Of a stretch of DNA of 64,000 nucleotides, positions 21,724 through 32,960 are shown in pieces. Numbering within the stretch: the stretch's first letter is position 1; each line of letters starts with the position of its first letter. Origin of the DNA: Botrytis cinerea B05.10 (Eukaryota; Ascomycota; Leotiomycetes; Helotiales; Sclerotiniaceae). The notes below the pieces were generated by a model. The model searched no databases, was not told the origin of the DNA, and saw nothing but the letters and a program-made list of their open reading frames with translations. Location of the stretch: NCBI RefSeq assembly GCF_000143535.2, contig NC_037316.1:682001-746000 (forward strand), written 5' to 3'. Both the position numbers and the translations under genes were made by a program.

Positions 21724-24700
21724 TCACAGATTATCCAAAGGCCCAGAAACTGCCTTAAACGCCTCCGCAAGCCAAGCCTTTCTATCCTCCGGCGTCATCA
21801 GCTCTCCCTTTCCCGGCCAACCCTCTATCCACCCCGCCATTCCATCCGCTTCCCTGATACAATCTTTCCAATCGCCCTCCCTGACATTCTCCCCCTTCTT
21901 AACTATCACCACCACCATGTTCTCCCAATCCCTGATTCCTTCTTCCGCCAATGTCTTACTCCCATGTTTCAACCACCTTCTCTCAATCCTCAACCTCATC
22001 GTTCCCTTCTCTCCCACTTTCGCCTTTCGCATGATGGCTGAGAGATATCGCTTCAACTGTGATATATTCCAGAACACCGGAATATCATGACAGGCCAAAT
22101 AATGCGGCGGTGGAGCATCCGGCAAGTGTTGTCTCGAAGAGGTCAAAATCGTAAGATTCAGACTAATTTCTCTAAGAGCAGAAGACTTGTAAGCATGAGC
22201 GTGCATCCAAGTAATACTTGCAGGGGCTAATTCATAATCGGCCGGAGCAGGAGCACGAATTGATGCAGGTGGAAGATTGGAAGCTGCATCTTTAGCTCTC
22301 TGTTGCAAGTGTGTAGGACCTCTGAGAGCCAACCAGGAGAGATCGGGAATCCTAATTCTGCGGGCGATATTTTGGAAAAGTCCGACTGCTTGACCCCCAT
22401 TATTAAGTGCAGCTGCTTCTCCATATCCTTTAGCCTTCTCCTTCTTCTTGGATTCCTCTTTTTCACGTAACAACCGATCTTCCTCCTTTTTCCTCAGACT
22501 ACTTTCGATTCTTTCGCGTTCTTCCTTATCTCGTTTATCCTTTTCCTCCTGCTCACGGAATTCCCGTCTCCATTGTTCCATGTTATCTTGTGCGATTTTA
22601 TCCTGCCTTTTTTTCTCATCTTCCGTAGCTTGAATCTCCTTCTGTAACTGAGCACTTTTTTTCTCAGCTAGTGCTTTTTGCTCCGCAGTCAGTGCCCGCC
22701 TGTTTTTCAATTCATCTGCCCTCTCCTTGGCCAAACGCAAACGTTCTCTAGCTTCGCGTTCTCGTTCCTCGCGTGCTAATCGCTCGACTTTTTCTATAGC
22801 CGCCCAATCTTTCTTCAGTTTATTTTTTTCCACCTCCGATTTATTTTTCGCAAGCTCTTCTTTTTTTACTCTGAGTTCCTCCGCATCGCGGGCGACTTTC
22901 TCTGCTCTCTCCTTTTTCTCACGTTCTTTTTTGGCAGCGTCACTTTCGGCAGGTGGTTTTTCCTCAGGCTTGTCCTTGCCCTTGCCCATATTTTCTTTCC
23001 GCGTATCTCCCTCTTCAAAGTTCTTTACGAATTTTTTAACATATTCATTTATATTCTTTTTACCCAGGTTCTTCTTCTCTGCATCTGCTGTCTTGGAATC
23101 ATAGACCCCTGGAACTTTTTTCAGAATATCGTTTTTTATCTTGTTTAAGATATCTTCAGCGAAATTTTGCGGAGTATCTGGCTTTTTATTCCCCTCCTTG
23201 TCTTTCAAATCCTTAGCAATCTTGTCTCTAGCAATTTTATCAGCTTTTTCTTTTTCTTCTCTCTCCTTATTGATCTTATCTCTGACGGCCATCTCCTTTT
23301 TCTCTCTCTCTATTCTCTCCTTCTCGGCTTTGGCTTTTTGGACAAGTTCCTCTCTGATCTTCCGCTTTACTTCTTCTTCAGCTTCGGCCTTTCCTCTTGC
23401 TATTTCCTCATCCTTCAATTTTTGTTTCCTTTTATCCTCCTCCAATCTCAACTCTTCCTCTATTTCCCGTGCGACCCTCTCTTCAAGATCTTTTTTGGCT
23501 TCGGCTATTTTCCTCTGCTTGGCCTCCTTTTCCTCAAGAGCCCTTAACTCATCTTCGGGCATCTTTCGCCTAGCAGCAGCTATTTTCAATCTTCTTTTCG
23601 CGATCCGAATACGCTTTTGAGTGATCTCTTCTTCGCCTGAGTCAATCGGGCCAGGATCCATCACTCTCTTTTCTTTCTCCCGCATTAACTCTGGATCAAT
23701 GCGCTCGCCTTTCCCTGTCTTAACTACCTGCTCGTTATGTCTTACCATTGCCAAATATTCCAGGAAATCCGTAACCTCACGATTCGTTTCGAAAGTGATA
23801 CCCGATCTTTGATCTAGAATGGGTGAAAGAGGGTTTTTAGCTCTAAAGGGTGACTGAGGACGGGGCTCAGGCACGGGTATTTCTTCTTCGGTTGGATTTG
23901 ATGTTTGAGACACTGTCTCCTCGGAATTTTTCGGAGTCAACGCTACATTAACAACTACAGACGCCTCATCTTCTCCACAGTCTCCCGCTACTATAGGCAC
24001 CGTGGTGACACTGAGTAGACCTTTTCTTCCGGGCTCCTCTCCAATTTTTGTAGATGGTCGAGGCATTTTAGATACTCCCTCAATATCCTCAATCTTCTCG
24101 TCCACTACAGAAACTTCGACCCTTCTCTTTGCTATCGTTGCAGCTAAAGCGTCTAAAAATTGACGCTTCTTTTCCTCTTCTTCTTCTTCATTCCTTGGCT
24201 TTTCAAGTTGACGTAGCTTCAATAGCTTTTCCTCAGCTTCAGCTTCCGATTTTAGCCAATTATCTTGCCGGTCAGCTTTCACCTCATCTGCTTGTTCTTT
24301 CCAAAGGTCCACCAATTCCTTGTTCCTTTGGAGTAATGTGGGCAGGCGAATCTCTGGGAAAGCTCCACAATACAAGTCTCTCTCTTCTGAATCGGAAATA
24401 CTACCAATGCGACCGAAAAGTTCTTCAAGCCCTTGGGGCGCATCTTCCTTTTCCCATTTATCCCTCAGAAGTTGTTCAGCAAAAGACTCTCGAAGTATCA
24501 TAGGTGGGCGTTGTACAGGCGCCGCAAAGTGATGTACAGTCTGTATATCTAACGCCTCTCGCTCGGCAGGCGTCATATCTAACACCCTTTTCCAAACGTT
24601 TTCAGTATTCATATGAATCTTGAGCCTCTCTTTTTCGACCTGTTCATCGCGTTCAATATCGCGATTCATTTCTTGAAGTAGCTCATCGAGTCTGCGTTTT

Positions 24701-26052
24701 ACAGGGATATTTGTTTCCAATTCCACATTCTTTTTTAACAATTCCCGATTGTGTAGTTTATCTTCTAACTTGATAGCTTCTTTGATAGCAATCGTGCATT
24801 TATTGACGATGTTTTGCAATCGGAGTATTTTTTCCCGATCAGTTTCAATTTTGAGCTGGAGATTCGCTTTACTTCTCTGTTCAAAAAGCCATGCCAGATG
24901 CTTTTCGCGTGCATCATGTAGATCCTTTAGTGCCCACGCCTCGAGTTCTTGAGCTGCAGTTTTACCTTCGGAACTATCACCACGGTTCACCCATTCCTGG
25001 AACTTTTCTTCGATAGTAGGTGATTCTGCAGGTTCGGCAGCCCATTTACGATACATTTCACTTTGGCCAGAAGAAGTCTGCAAAGACTTTGCGATTAGCG
25101 CAGCACGTGTAATTGCGAAGGATACACCACATGTACTTACATTCGAATCGCTGGGTAGAGGCTTTTGATCAGATTCTCCTGGGGAAGATGCACCGTATAA
25201 ACTGCCCTCATCATCTGCTATAGATACAACAGCAGCTGGGCTGTCTACTTTGTCCTCTTCCACAGTAGGTTGTTTTCCCTTGTCCGAATCTCCTTTTCCA
25301 GTCCCCAAACCATCACCACCTCCAGGCAAGTCAGTCATCTTTTTACCTGCGATATTTTCCGTGTCCTTACTACCTATCGAACTCCGTTCAGCAATAGGGG
25401 AGAGATTGGGAATCCTTCGCGGTCTTAGTGGTTGTGTACCTCGCCCGCCACGCAAAGGGTGATCCTCTTCTGCCCTACCCAATGGCGTTGTTCTTTGTGT
25501 AGTATCAGGGGATTTGGTTTCCGGTACGGGTGCCTTGGGGCTCCGAGTTCTTTGTAACCGACGCTCCGCTTTCTTTTCTAGAGCCGCATTCCGGGCCCGA
25601 GTCGATAATACAACCTGTAGTCTATTCATATCATAACTGCCATCTGGATTTTTGAACTGTGTAATATCCACTTGTTGTGGCTTTGGTTTTACCGGAGCCG
25701 GAGGAATCATGAAATTTAGACCCTTATCGGTCCCTGCAGGTTTGGGAATGGGCGCTTCTGCATCATGGGCCGATCTCCCAATGCCAGACAAATCAATCTT
25801 ACCATCTCCCGTCCCCGGTAATCCAGGACCACCTCCTCCACCAAGACCACCAGGAAAAACACGCGAAAGAATTGCAGGTTGCTCATCAAGATCTTGTAAT
25901 GTTCCCGAAAGATCAACCGAGTCGTGACTGCTGAAACTACGTGCAACCTCTGCTTTGCCACGTAGACTTTGCGTCGTCCCTCGTGGTAAAGTCAACGACC
26001 CGGGTCTTGGGACAGGCAGATCTCGTCTGCGGCTTCCGATTATATCGGCCAT
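21724..26052 (-). CDS. Large charged coiled-coil protein, 1442 residues, function unknown
   Basis: A single intronless minus-strand frame from ATG 26052. Residues 1-340 are Pro/Gly/Ser-rich and disordered (GGLGGGGGPGLPGTGDG, repeated PSPKAP-like pieces). About 345-1180 is extremely Lys/Glu/Arg-rich with long heptad-compatible helices (for example EREREARERLRLAKERADEL). The last ~250 residues change character: a Trp/Pro-containing, probably globular region with IRRIPDLSWLALRG-like and LACHDIPVFWNISQLKRYLS stretches. No ATPase, motor or DNA-binding signature is visible. The biased codons produce many long antisense frames, which are shadows. Such proteins are often annotated as hypothetical in ascomycetes; a structural or scaffold role is only a guess. 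Confidence 0.85.
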   Translation of the reverse strand: MADIIGSRRRDLPVPRPGSLTLPRGTTQSLRGKAEVARSFSSHDSVDLSGTLQDLDEQPAILSRVFPGGLGGGGGPGLPGTGDGKIDLSGIGRSAHDAEAPIPKPAGTDKGLNFMIPPAPVKPKPQQVDITQFKNPDGSYDMNRLQVVLSTRARNAALEKKAERRLQRTRSPKAPVPETKSPDTTQRTTPLGRAEEDHPLRGGRGTQPLRPRRIPNLSPIAERSSIGSKDTENIAGKKMTDLPGGGDGLGTGKGDSDKGKQPTVEEDKVDSPAAVVSIADDEGSLYGASSPGESDQKPLPSDSNVSTCGVSFAITRAALIAKSLQTSSGQSEMYRKWAAEPAESPTIEEKFQEWVNRGDSSEGKTAAQELEAWALKDLHDAREKHLAWLFEQRSKANLQLKIETDREKILRLQNIVNKCTIAIKEAIKLEDKLHNRELLKKNVELETNIPVKRRLDELLQEMNRDIERDEQVEKERLKIHMNTENVWKRVLDMTPAEREALDIQTVHHFAAPVQRPPMILRESFAEQLLRDKWEKEDAPQGLEELFGRIGSISDSEERDLYCGAFPEIRLPTLLQRNKELVDLWKEQADEVKADRQDNWLKSEAEAEEKLLKLRQLEKPRNEEEEEEKKRQFLDALAATIAKRRVEVSVVDEKIEDIEGVSKMPRPSTKIGEEPGRKGLLSVTTVPIVAGDCGEDEASVVVNVALTPKNSEETVSQTSNPTEEEIPVPEPRPQSPFRAKNPLSPILDQRSGITFETNREVTDFLEYLAMVRHNEQVVKTGKGERIDPELMREKEKRVMDPGPIDSGEEEITQKRIRIAKRRLKIAAARRKMPEDELRALEEKEAKQRKIAEAKKDLEERVAREIEEELRLEEDKRKQKLKDEEIARGKAEAEEEVKRKIREELVQKAKAEKERIEREKKEMAVRDKINKEREEKEKADKIARDKIAKDLKDKEGNKKPDTPQNFAEDILNKIKNDILKKVPGVYDSKTADAEKKNLGKKNINEYVKKFVKNFEEGDTRKENMGKGKDKPEEKPPAESDAAKKEREKKERAEKVARDAEELRVKKEELAKNKSEVEKNKLKKDWAAIEKVERLAREEREREARERLRLAKERADELKNRRALTAEQKALAEKKSAQLQKEIQATEDEKKRQDKIAQDNMEQWRREFREQEEKDKRDKEERERIESSLRKKEEDRLLREKEESKKKEKAKGYGEAAALNNGGQAVGLFQNIARRIRIPDLSWLALRGPTHLQQRAKDAASNLPPASIRAPAPADYELAPASITWMHAHAYKSSALREISLNLTILTSSRQHLPDAPPPHYLACHDIPVFWNISQLKRYLSAIMRKAKVGEKGTMRLRIERRWLKHGSKTLAEEGIRDWENMVVVIVKKGENVREGDWKDCIREADGMAGWIEGWPGKGELMTPEDRKAWLAEAFKAVSGPLDNL

Positions 26053-26299
26053 ATTGTATCCGATTGTTATTGCGATTGAAATTGTTACGTGTGTAATACT
26101 AACTTTTTAGCCGTGCGATCGATCACAGCAATGATCATTTGCAGTGAGGGTGTAGATCAAATAGCTGGCTTTATTCATCGCTACCCCTTTGTTGAAATCT
26201 TACTTGATCCGGCCATCAAACTCGTAGTCGTGATTGATTGTCCTGCTTCCCACATATCAAATCCAACTTACAAAGGAATGTGTTATGAACCGGAATTGG

Positions 26300-27445
26300 T
26301 CACACACCTTTGAATTTGTTCTCCAGATAGCCATAGCAGCCATAGGCCAACAATCTAGCTTTGTTCAATTCGATGGGTATCATAAATGTGCTTGGCAATC
26401 GTGTACGAATAAAGCCATGACAAATCACCAGGCAAGTCCATAAAAGATATATGCGAGCAAGCATGATCAGGATGGTGATTCTGGCCCCATCAGGCAGACA
26501 TGCTAGAAAGTTAGACAACAATCGACAGCTTAAACTTCTTGTAACCTCCACTCTCTCAATATCATAAATAAGACGCACTCGATTTACAGCTTTTCTTGCC
26601 TCTCGCCCCTGCTCAAAAGCAAGCATTGTCGTTTCTTGACCCAAGAACTCATGATCAGTCCACCATCTCCTCTCAAAACGATCGAGCTGATCAAGGAAGA
26701 GTGCACCGACACCTTGCGTAACGTTTCCTACCTCGAAGCTATTCCTCGCTGTATTGAAATGTATACCATCAAGCCATGTTTTCCTTTCACGTAAAATCAA
26801 CGGTGCCGAACCAAATTCAACAATTTCTCCTCTGGAATTGGAATTTTCTGCTCCCTGATTATAAAAGACAACGAATTCGTCAATCTGATGATTCCAGGGA
26901 AGTGAACGCGCCGCTTTCATAGAATGATAAACACGTGAATTGTAGTTTTCTACTCTCCTAAAGCTTCCAATGTCTGCTATATTCCATCCCAAATATCTCA
27001 GTCCATTTTTCAGACATATACGGCGTACAATCATCGCAGCAAAAAAGGATCCTACACCATACCAACTTTGCTCATTAATCAACAAACTAATCAATGAACT
27101 GAAACATAATCGATCTATCTTCCAATTGATATAGAGTTGAGATCGATTTGGTTCTCTACCCCACCCTGGACTCGAAAAATCTACATGACTGTAATATTTG
27201 AGAGCTTCCAGCCTAAGCTCTCTGTTGACATGTAGGGTCGATGGAGGTTTGGTGTAAGTAGTCAGTGAAACCCCAGTGGAAGTCATCGACGAAACGTATT
27301 CTCCCACGTGCGTAATAGGGTCAGCTGGACGAAATGATACATCGATATTTCTTTGTTGGGAACAAGCAAACTTCCAAATTCGGAGACGAAGTTCCACAGG
27401 TAGATCTGTAAAAGATGTAAAAGTGCTTGGGGCCGTCATCGTCAT
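26300..27445 (-). CDS. 2EXR-domain protein, function unknown
   Basis: A single-exon frame of 381 residues from ATG 27445. The N-terminus has the 2EXR signature: FTSFTDLPVELRLRIWKFAC (about 9-28), then a strand with repeated polar/aromatic residues and PSTLHVNRELRLEALKYY. This pattern (an F-box-like LPxELRxxIW start followed by VNRExR) defines a large fungal family, mostly of unknown function. The C-terminal half contains a hydrophobic stretch near 325-355 (ARITILIMLARIYLLWTCLVI) that could be a membrane helix. The next gene upstream of it is 1 kb away. No pathway context. Confidence 0.85.
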   Translation of the reverse strand: MTMTAPSTFTSFTDLPVELRLRIWKFACSQQRNIDVSFRPADPITHVGEYVSSMTSTGVSLTTYTKPPSTLHVNRELRLEALKYYSHVDFSSPGWGREPNRSQLYINWKIDRLCFSSLISLLINEQSWYGVGSFFAAMIVRRICLKNGLRYLGWNIADIGSFRRVENYNSRVYHSMKAARSLPWNHQIDEFVVFYNQGAENSNSRGEIVEFGSAPLILRERKTWLDGIHFNTARNSFEVGNVTQGVGALFLDQLDRFERRWWTDHEFLGQETTMLAFEQGREARKAVNRVRLIYDIERVEVTRSLSCRLLSNFLACLPDGARITILIMLARIYLLWTCLVICHGFIRTRLPSTFMIPIELNKARLLAYGCYGYLENKFKGV

Positions 27446-28455
27446 TCTTATAATAATTATATTGTGAATGTAACGAACAGTATTTGAACTAGAATAATGC
27501 CAAATTCTCCAGGAAGATAATCAATTAAAGAATCGAATTCTGAGACCTGTTTCGAAGATGAGAATCTCAAAACTTTGAAAATGTATCAAGGAAGCTATCG
27601 AGGAAAGGAGGGATAGAAGGATGAGGAAGATATCAAGGAAGTTATGATGAAGATCAACAGAAAAATCACAAATGAATTTTGAGAACAGAAATCAGAGTCG
27701 CTACGGGGAGTGTCTCTTAAAAAGTGTTTCCCTCACTAAGCTTGACCAGTGATACTAGTCAAGAAACTATAAAGTCCAGAGAATGATCATCTTTCCCGTC
27801 AATTACCATGAAGCAAGCGGAAAAATACCATTTACATAAGCCAAGCGTAATATATGATTGGGTACCCATTTTGTATCAAATGAACCATTACCTCTAGACT
27901 AGTATCTAGCTGCCAACAATTCAGGTTTTGACGCCGCTACTTACTCACCCTCGAAAAGACACCTCTCATTTCCAAAACTTGCCAGGTCCCATCAATAGTT
28001 GATCACCCGCAATCTTCAAATATCGTATTGTCAGGTATGAACTTTCTACAGAATGCTCAACTAGGTGGTCAATGAAAGACCATTAAAAAAAGCTTCCTCC
28101 CACTTGGGGCTTGGAGGTGTTATGTAGTTAGTGGAACAATGGTTAGAGTGGGAGGGAGGGTGTAGAAACCCCAAAATGACTTAAATGCCTCAGGATCACA
28201 GAATATACCGGCTAGTAGTAGGACAGGGTATGCGCTCAATTCATCTCAACTACAGTAAACGAAACGAAACCAAGATAGGAGGTAGGTATATCATATGTGA
28301 GTCGGCGAACGAAAAGAATTGCAAGAATTGACCACCCATCTATCATTCAATCATTCCACGTCTTGCCAACAGTCCGATCATTACATCGGCCATTCATACT
28401 ATACATTTCATTCTTCCAATCCTTCCGACCATCTACCAACTCCAATCCCAACAAC
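27446..28455. other. Intergenic 1 kb, nothing seen
   Basis: Promoter side of the 2EXR gene and 3' side of the PDH gene. Frames overlapping 28297-28794 on the plus strand are antisense shadows of PDH E1-alpha. Confidence 0.4.
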
Positions 28456-29867
28456 CTAATAATAGTAGTTCTCATCGTTCGTTCTTCCTCTCATGTATTG
28501 AGGCTCGCTTCCCCTTACGTAGATATCCTCGTACAGAATTTGTGGGGTCGCATCTGGGAAAGGCATCTCTTCGGCCTCCTTAACCTCTGCATCGACCTTT
28601 GCTCTTGCCTCCTTGTCAATGGCCTTCAACTCATCCTCGGTTGTAACATTCCATTCGATCAACTTTTGTTTCAGACCAGCGATTGGATCTTGGGTGCTAC
28701 GCATACGTTGAATTTCCTCACGAGTACGGTATGTGGTTCCTGGATCGGACATGGAGTGTCCTCCATAACGGTATGTGACATATTCGAGGACTAATGGACC
28801 GTTACCAGCGTTGGCGTATTCCTTGGCGTGCTTGACAGCAGCCTTAACAGCGAGAGCATCCATTCCGTTGACCTTAAGACCTGGAATGTATTGACCACGC
28901 TTGTAGTAATCGGTAAGAGCAGAGGATCTGTTGGCTGCGGTACCCATACCATATTTGTTGTCTGATAAAATTAGTATACACTCGACCTCGTAGTCAGATC
29001 AAATACTTACTCTCACAACCGAAAAGGACTGGCAATTTCCATAGTTTAGCCATGTTGAAAGCCTCGAAAACCTGACCTTGGTTACTGGCACCATCACCGT
29101 ACAAAGCAACAGAGACATTCTTGTTGCCATTGTATTGGTGAGCAAAAGCCAAACCAGCACCGACTGGAACTTGGGCACCGACAATACCGTTTCCACCATA
29201 GAAACCCTTGGTGAACATGTGCATGGAACCACCTTTTCCGTAGGCGATACCCTCACGACGACCCAACAATTCACCGATGATAGATTTTACGGAAGCACCG
29301 CGCATGAGAGCGAAACCGTGACATCTGTAGGCAGTAATAATGTCGTCTTCCTTGGTAAGAGAATGTTCGATACCGACAGCGACGGCTTCTTGACCGGTTG
29401 ACAAATGGCAGAAACCACGAATTTTCTTCTCCTTGTAGAGTCTATCGGCTGCCATTTCCATACGACTATATTTTCCCATCAGCGGAATCTTCGGTCGTGA
29501 TACCAGATCATATTCTTACCGCATAGAAACCATGTCGATATACATCTGCTTCAACTCTTTCTTGGTGGTCTCCATGGTGTAAGATGGAGGATCGAGCTCG
29601 TAGGTCTCGAAAGACTCGTCCGATAATTGTAATGTGAATGGCTTGTCATCTTCCTATAGTCCCAGAGAATCATCAGTATACACATTCCATGTATACAATA
29701 ATCAATTGGGATAGCTCAACATAAAATCATACCTGAGGAACAGCATCTTTATCGGCGTGCGCGGAGGCGGCGTCTGTGGTAACCGTTCTCTTTACGAGAG
29801 CAGCTCTGGAAATGGCATTTCTGCGCAGAGGTGCGGCAGATCGTGCCTTCAATGCTCTCGAGAACAT
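28456..29867 (-). CDS. pda1: Pyruvate dehydrogenase E1 component subunit alpha, mitochondrial
   Basis: Four exons on the minus strand: 29867-29733, 29653-29520, 29465-29011 and 28961-28456; 409 residues, all junctions in phase. The N-terminal ~30 residues ([20 protein letters not shown]) form a basic, acid-free mitochondrial presequence. The thiamine-diphosphate fold is explicit: [35 protein letters not shown], the TPP-binding GDGASNQGQ (about 212-220) ending in CENN, and the phospho-loop [16 protein letters not shown]. That loop holds the serines used for inhibition by PDH kinase in other eukaryotes. With E1-beta it decarboxylates pyruvate in the matrix. Length fits fungal E1-alpha. Confidence 0.97.
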
Positions 29868-30667
29868 GGTTGTGGTGGTAGAGAATGTGTTGTAGGAAGT
29901 GAGGGAGGCGGAAGATAAGTCGTGGAAATTTCTCAGCAGCTGCCAAACAAAAGATGTTGATGGTTGGGATGCTTCGATTAGAGTAGTCCCATTTTGGGTT
30001 AGTTCGGACAGATTGTTCCTCAAGCTTCCGACTCAAGATCACGTGAAACGGATCTCTTAAATCCCGACAATCTACCACTCGGCCTTACTTGCGGACCCTC
30101 TTGCCCATAACTCGGGGTTCCTGGTTCAGTCTTCACCCATTTCATTCATCACTCAAAAAGAGAAGCCAGAGCATAGATTTGATTCTCTCGCATTGTTACT
30201 ATGCTACCCTACCAATTCAAAGAATAAGCTTAAGCAAGTAACTCCCTCACCTTGGGGAATCCCTAATGCAAATTCTCTCGATGCTGCGCCGTTAAATCTG
30301 TCCCTTTGAACTGCCCCCCTTTCCTTTGCCCTATTGGTATTTGAGCTATTAAAAATCATCTGTACCATTCTGCCAACCAGTCAAATGAAAAACGCCCGCG
30401 CCCAAATGCCTCTTTGCTTCTTTATAAACAAGTCTTCTGTGCTTTGATCAATCAAAGGTCTCTCAATATGGACATAAAATAGGTAGGTGGTGTATGAAGA
30501 TTGCGGGGGATGATAGTGAAATGTGCGAGACCGTATTCGCTCGCATTATCGTAATCATCTCTCGATGGAGAAGTGATGATAGTGACTATAAAATCCATGA
30601 CCCATTGTGTGAAAGAAGCAATCAGAATTAGTAGGTGCTTTTATATAAATTAGTTAAATGGTCTGAA
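29868..30667. promoter_or_regulatory. Intergenic, promoter of PDH E1-alpha and 3' side of the Cdc4-like gene
   Basis: 800 bp. The in-frame extension of the PDH frame to 30023 is not used because the homologous presequence starts at 29867. No defined motif called. Confidence 0.4.
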
Positions 30668-32960
30668 TCAGTCCTCTTCGTTAAAGAAAGTAGGCCGGGT
30701 AGCTTGTGGAGGAGCTGTCGATGGTCCAGCATCGACCATTTCAATATCGTCCCTCTGATAAGATGCTTCGTGTGTCATAATCCCTTGCATAGCTTGATCT
30801 TGACTACCGCTCCTATATTCGATGGCACTTAATGGCCTAGCGGGCCCAGTGATGGGAGGGGTTTGCTGGCCATAGGAGTTCTCATACAGAACATCTTCTG
30901 GTGGAGAAAATGACCACACCTTAACTTATGTTAACAAATTTCTGCGGAAGAGAAGGACTATGATACTTACTTCCATGATAGTGCGATTTGATCTGCTTGC
31001 CATAACCACGCACTTTTCCTCTTCAAAGGCCACTCTCCAGACAGCCTCGGCAGGAGCAGTGAGTTCACGAACAAGTTGCCCGGTCTTGAGATCCCACACC
31101 TTGACTCGACCATCACTACCTCCACTGACCACTCGTGTATCATCAAATTGCAAACTTGTGACACTATTGTCATGAGCAGCTAATCGATGAATTGGGGCCA
31201 TTTTTTCAAGGGACCAAACACGAACAGACCCATCAGAACCACCAGTGACCAAAGTGTTTCCTCGCATTTGCAATTGCCCAACTAGCGAGGTGTGGCCTTG
31301 AAGAATAGCTTGACAAGATCTGATTATCTGTTAGTTTGATTCCTCACATTCAAATCCAAAATACATACCCATTTTCTGGATCCCATATCCGAACACTGGT
31401 GTCAAGACTTCCAGTAGCTATTCTCTTTCCATCAAAAGCAATAGCATAGATTTGAGAGAAATGTCCCGAGAGTGTTCGTAGACATCTTCCCTCTGAAATG
31501 CTCCACACTCTAGCTGTAGTATCGTAACTTCCAGAAACAACAATATCTCCTTTAATTTCTAGGCATCTAACACTTGCCTGATGGCCCACAAGGACATTTT
31601 TGCAAACCCCAGTTTTGATATCCCAGATTCTTAATGTGGTATCTCGAGAACCTGAAATTGCCGTGTTTGCATCAGACATCTTCAGGCATCGAACTGTGGA
31701 AGTATGTCCACGCAGAGTATGTATACTCTCACTGTTATTCGTTAGTACCAGGCCTCAAAAATATGATTGGCAAAACATACCCAGCAGCCATGTCCCATAC
31801 TCGTACATCACGATCGCAGCCTCCACTAACGAGGGTATCCTCCCATGGTACCATTGCCCAAACACCCATTACATGTCCGGTCAAGGTCTTTTGTGCATTT
31901 CCATCCGTGTTGAAAACATGGATCTTAGCGTTGTCCAATGCTACAACAATGTACTTTGGTGTCAGATGTAGACTTGTCACAACACCCTGATCTTGTGTAA
32001 TATGCCTTGCGATATTCTGTCCTCCAGTCCTCCAGGCGGTTTCGACCAAATATCTTTGTTTAAAGTGTGATTTATATGACCTAATCTTTGGTCTTCTCAA
32101 TGCGCCAGAGGCCGTCGCACTATCAAAGCTTCTGGAACTTCCAGGGACTTGTGACAGCCCTGCACTGATTCCGGGAAAAGATTGTGCAAGGGCCGAATTC
32201 TCTCCTGCTTGTAATGCTTTATGGACAGGGTGTGGAGGCGGTCGAAGTGACGGTATTATAGGTGCAACAGGATGATTTTCTGACATTCTTCGACCATAAT
32301 CGTGCTTCGCACATAATTTCATCCAAGTGACATCGTCTGCAAGAAGATCTCTCCAACGTTTTGAAACCTGGGATGAGCGCGCAAGTACTTTCGGGTCGTC
32401 GATACAAGACAATATCTATATAAATCAATTAGCTTGGGCTTCACCTCTTGAAAATGGAAACATACACGAAGGCATAGTTCATCTGGTAAAGTGGTAAATG
32501 GGTCTTTCTTCAGTAACGGGCTAACATATTGATGTACAAAGCTTAGTTGTTGGCTTGTGCACAAATTCAAAAGATCTCCTAATATCCTCGTTCTTTCAGG
32601 TGCTGAGCTTTGCGCGAAGTATATTCTGATTTGTGATAAAAATATGTCCTCCTTTTCTCCCGCTTCGCTCCAATCTGGTTGAGGGTGGTCAGGGCCTGGA
32701 CTTGCTGCCGGTGTAGGGGGAGGAGGGGGGTCATGACTCGAGTGTGTGGGAGATTGTATATCGGCGGAAGAAGTCGTCATATTCGGAGTCGGAGGACCTC
32801 TTGGTCGACTTAGGATCTTTTCTAACCTTTGCGGCATTGGAATGTGTTCGCCATTCGTGTCGACCGTTAACGCTCGGGTGGGAGACATTTCGCCGTCTCT
32901 TTCAATGGGTGCAATAGAAGCCCTTCTGTCTGTTAAGCTCAAAGGTCTGAAATTATCCAT
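30668..32960 (-). CDS. cdc4: Cdc4/Fbw7-type F-box and WD40 protein (SCF substrate receptor)
   Basis: Five exons: 32960-32466, 32415-31781, 31731-31369, 31319-30971 and 30919-30668; 697 residues. Residues 1-110 are disordered (Pro-rich). The F-box spans the first intron, about 154-200 (FTTLPDELCLR then ILSCIDDPKVLARSSQVSKRW). At least seven WD40 repeats follow, about 285-610, with clean blades such as TLTGHVMGVWAMVP, VSGGCDRDVRVWD, ISGSRDTTLRIWD, VSGSYDTTARVWS, ATGSLDTSVRIWD, VTGGSDGSVRVWS and VSGGSDGRVKVWD. The linker KSHFKQRYLVETAWR is typical of the fungal Cdc4/Pop1/Fbw7 branch rather than Met30/SconB. It recruits phosphorylated cell-cycle regulators to SCF ubiquitin ligase. The last exon is a disordered tail. 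Confidence 0.93.

Noticed and set aside
21680..25927. Many plus-strand frames of 60-160 codons rich in Ser/Leu/Phe
   Set aside because: Antisense shadows of the Lys/Glu-rich coiled-coil gene.
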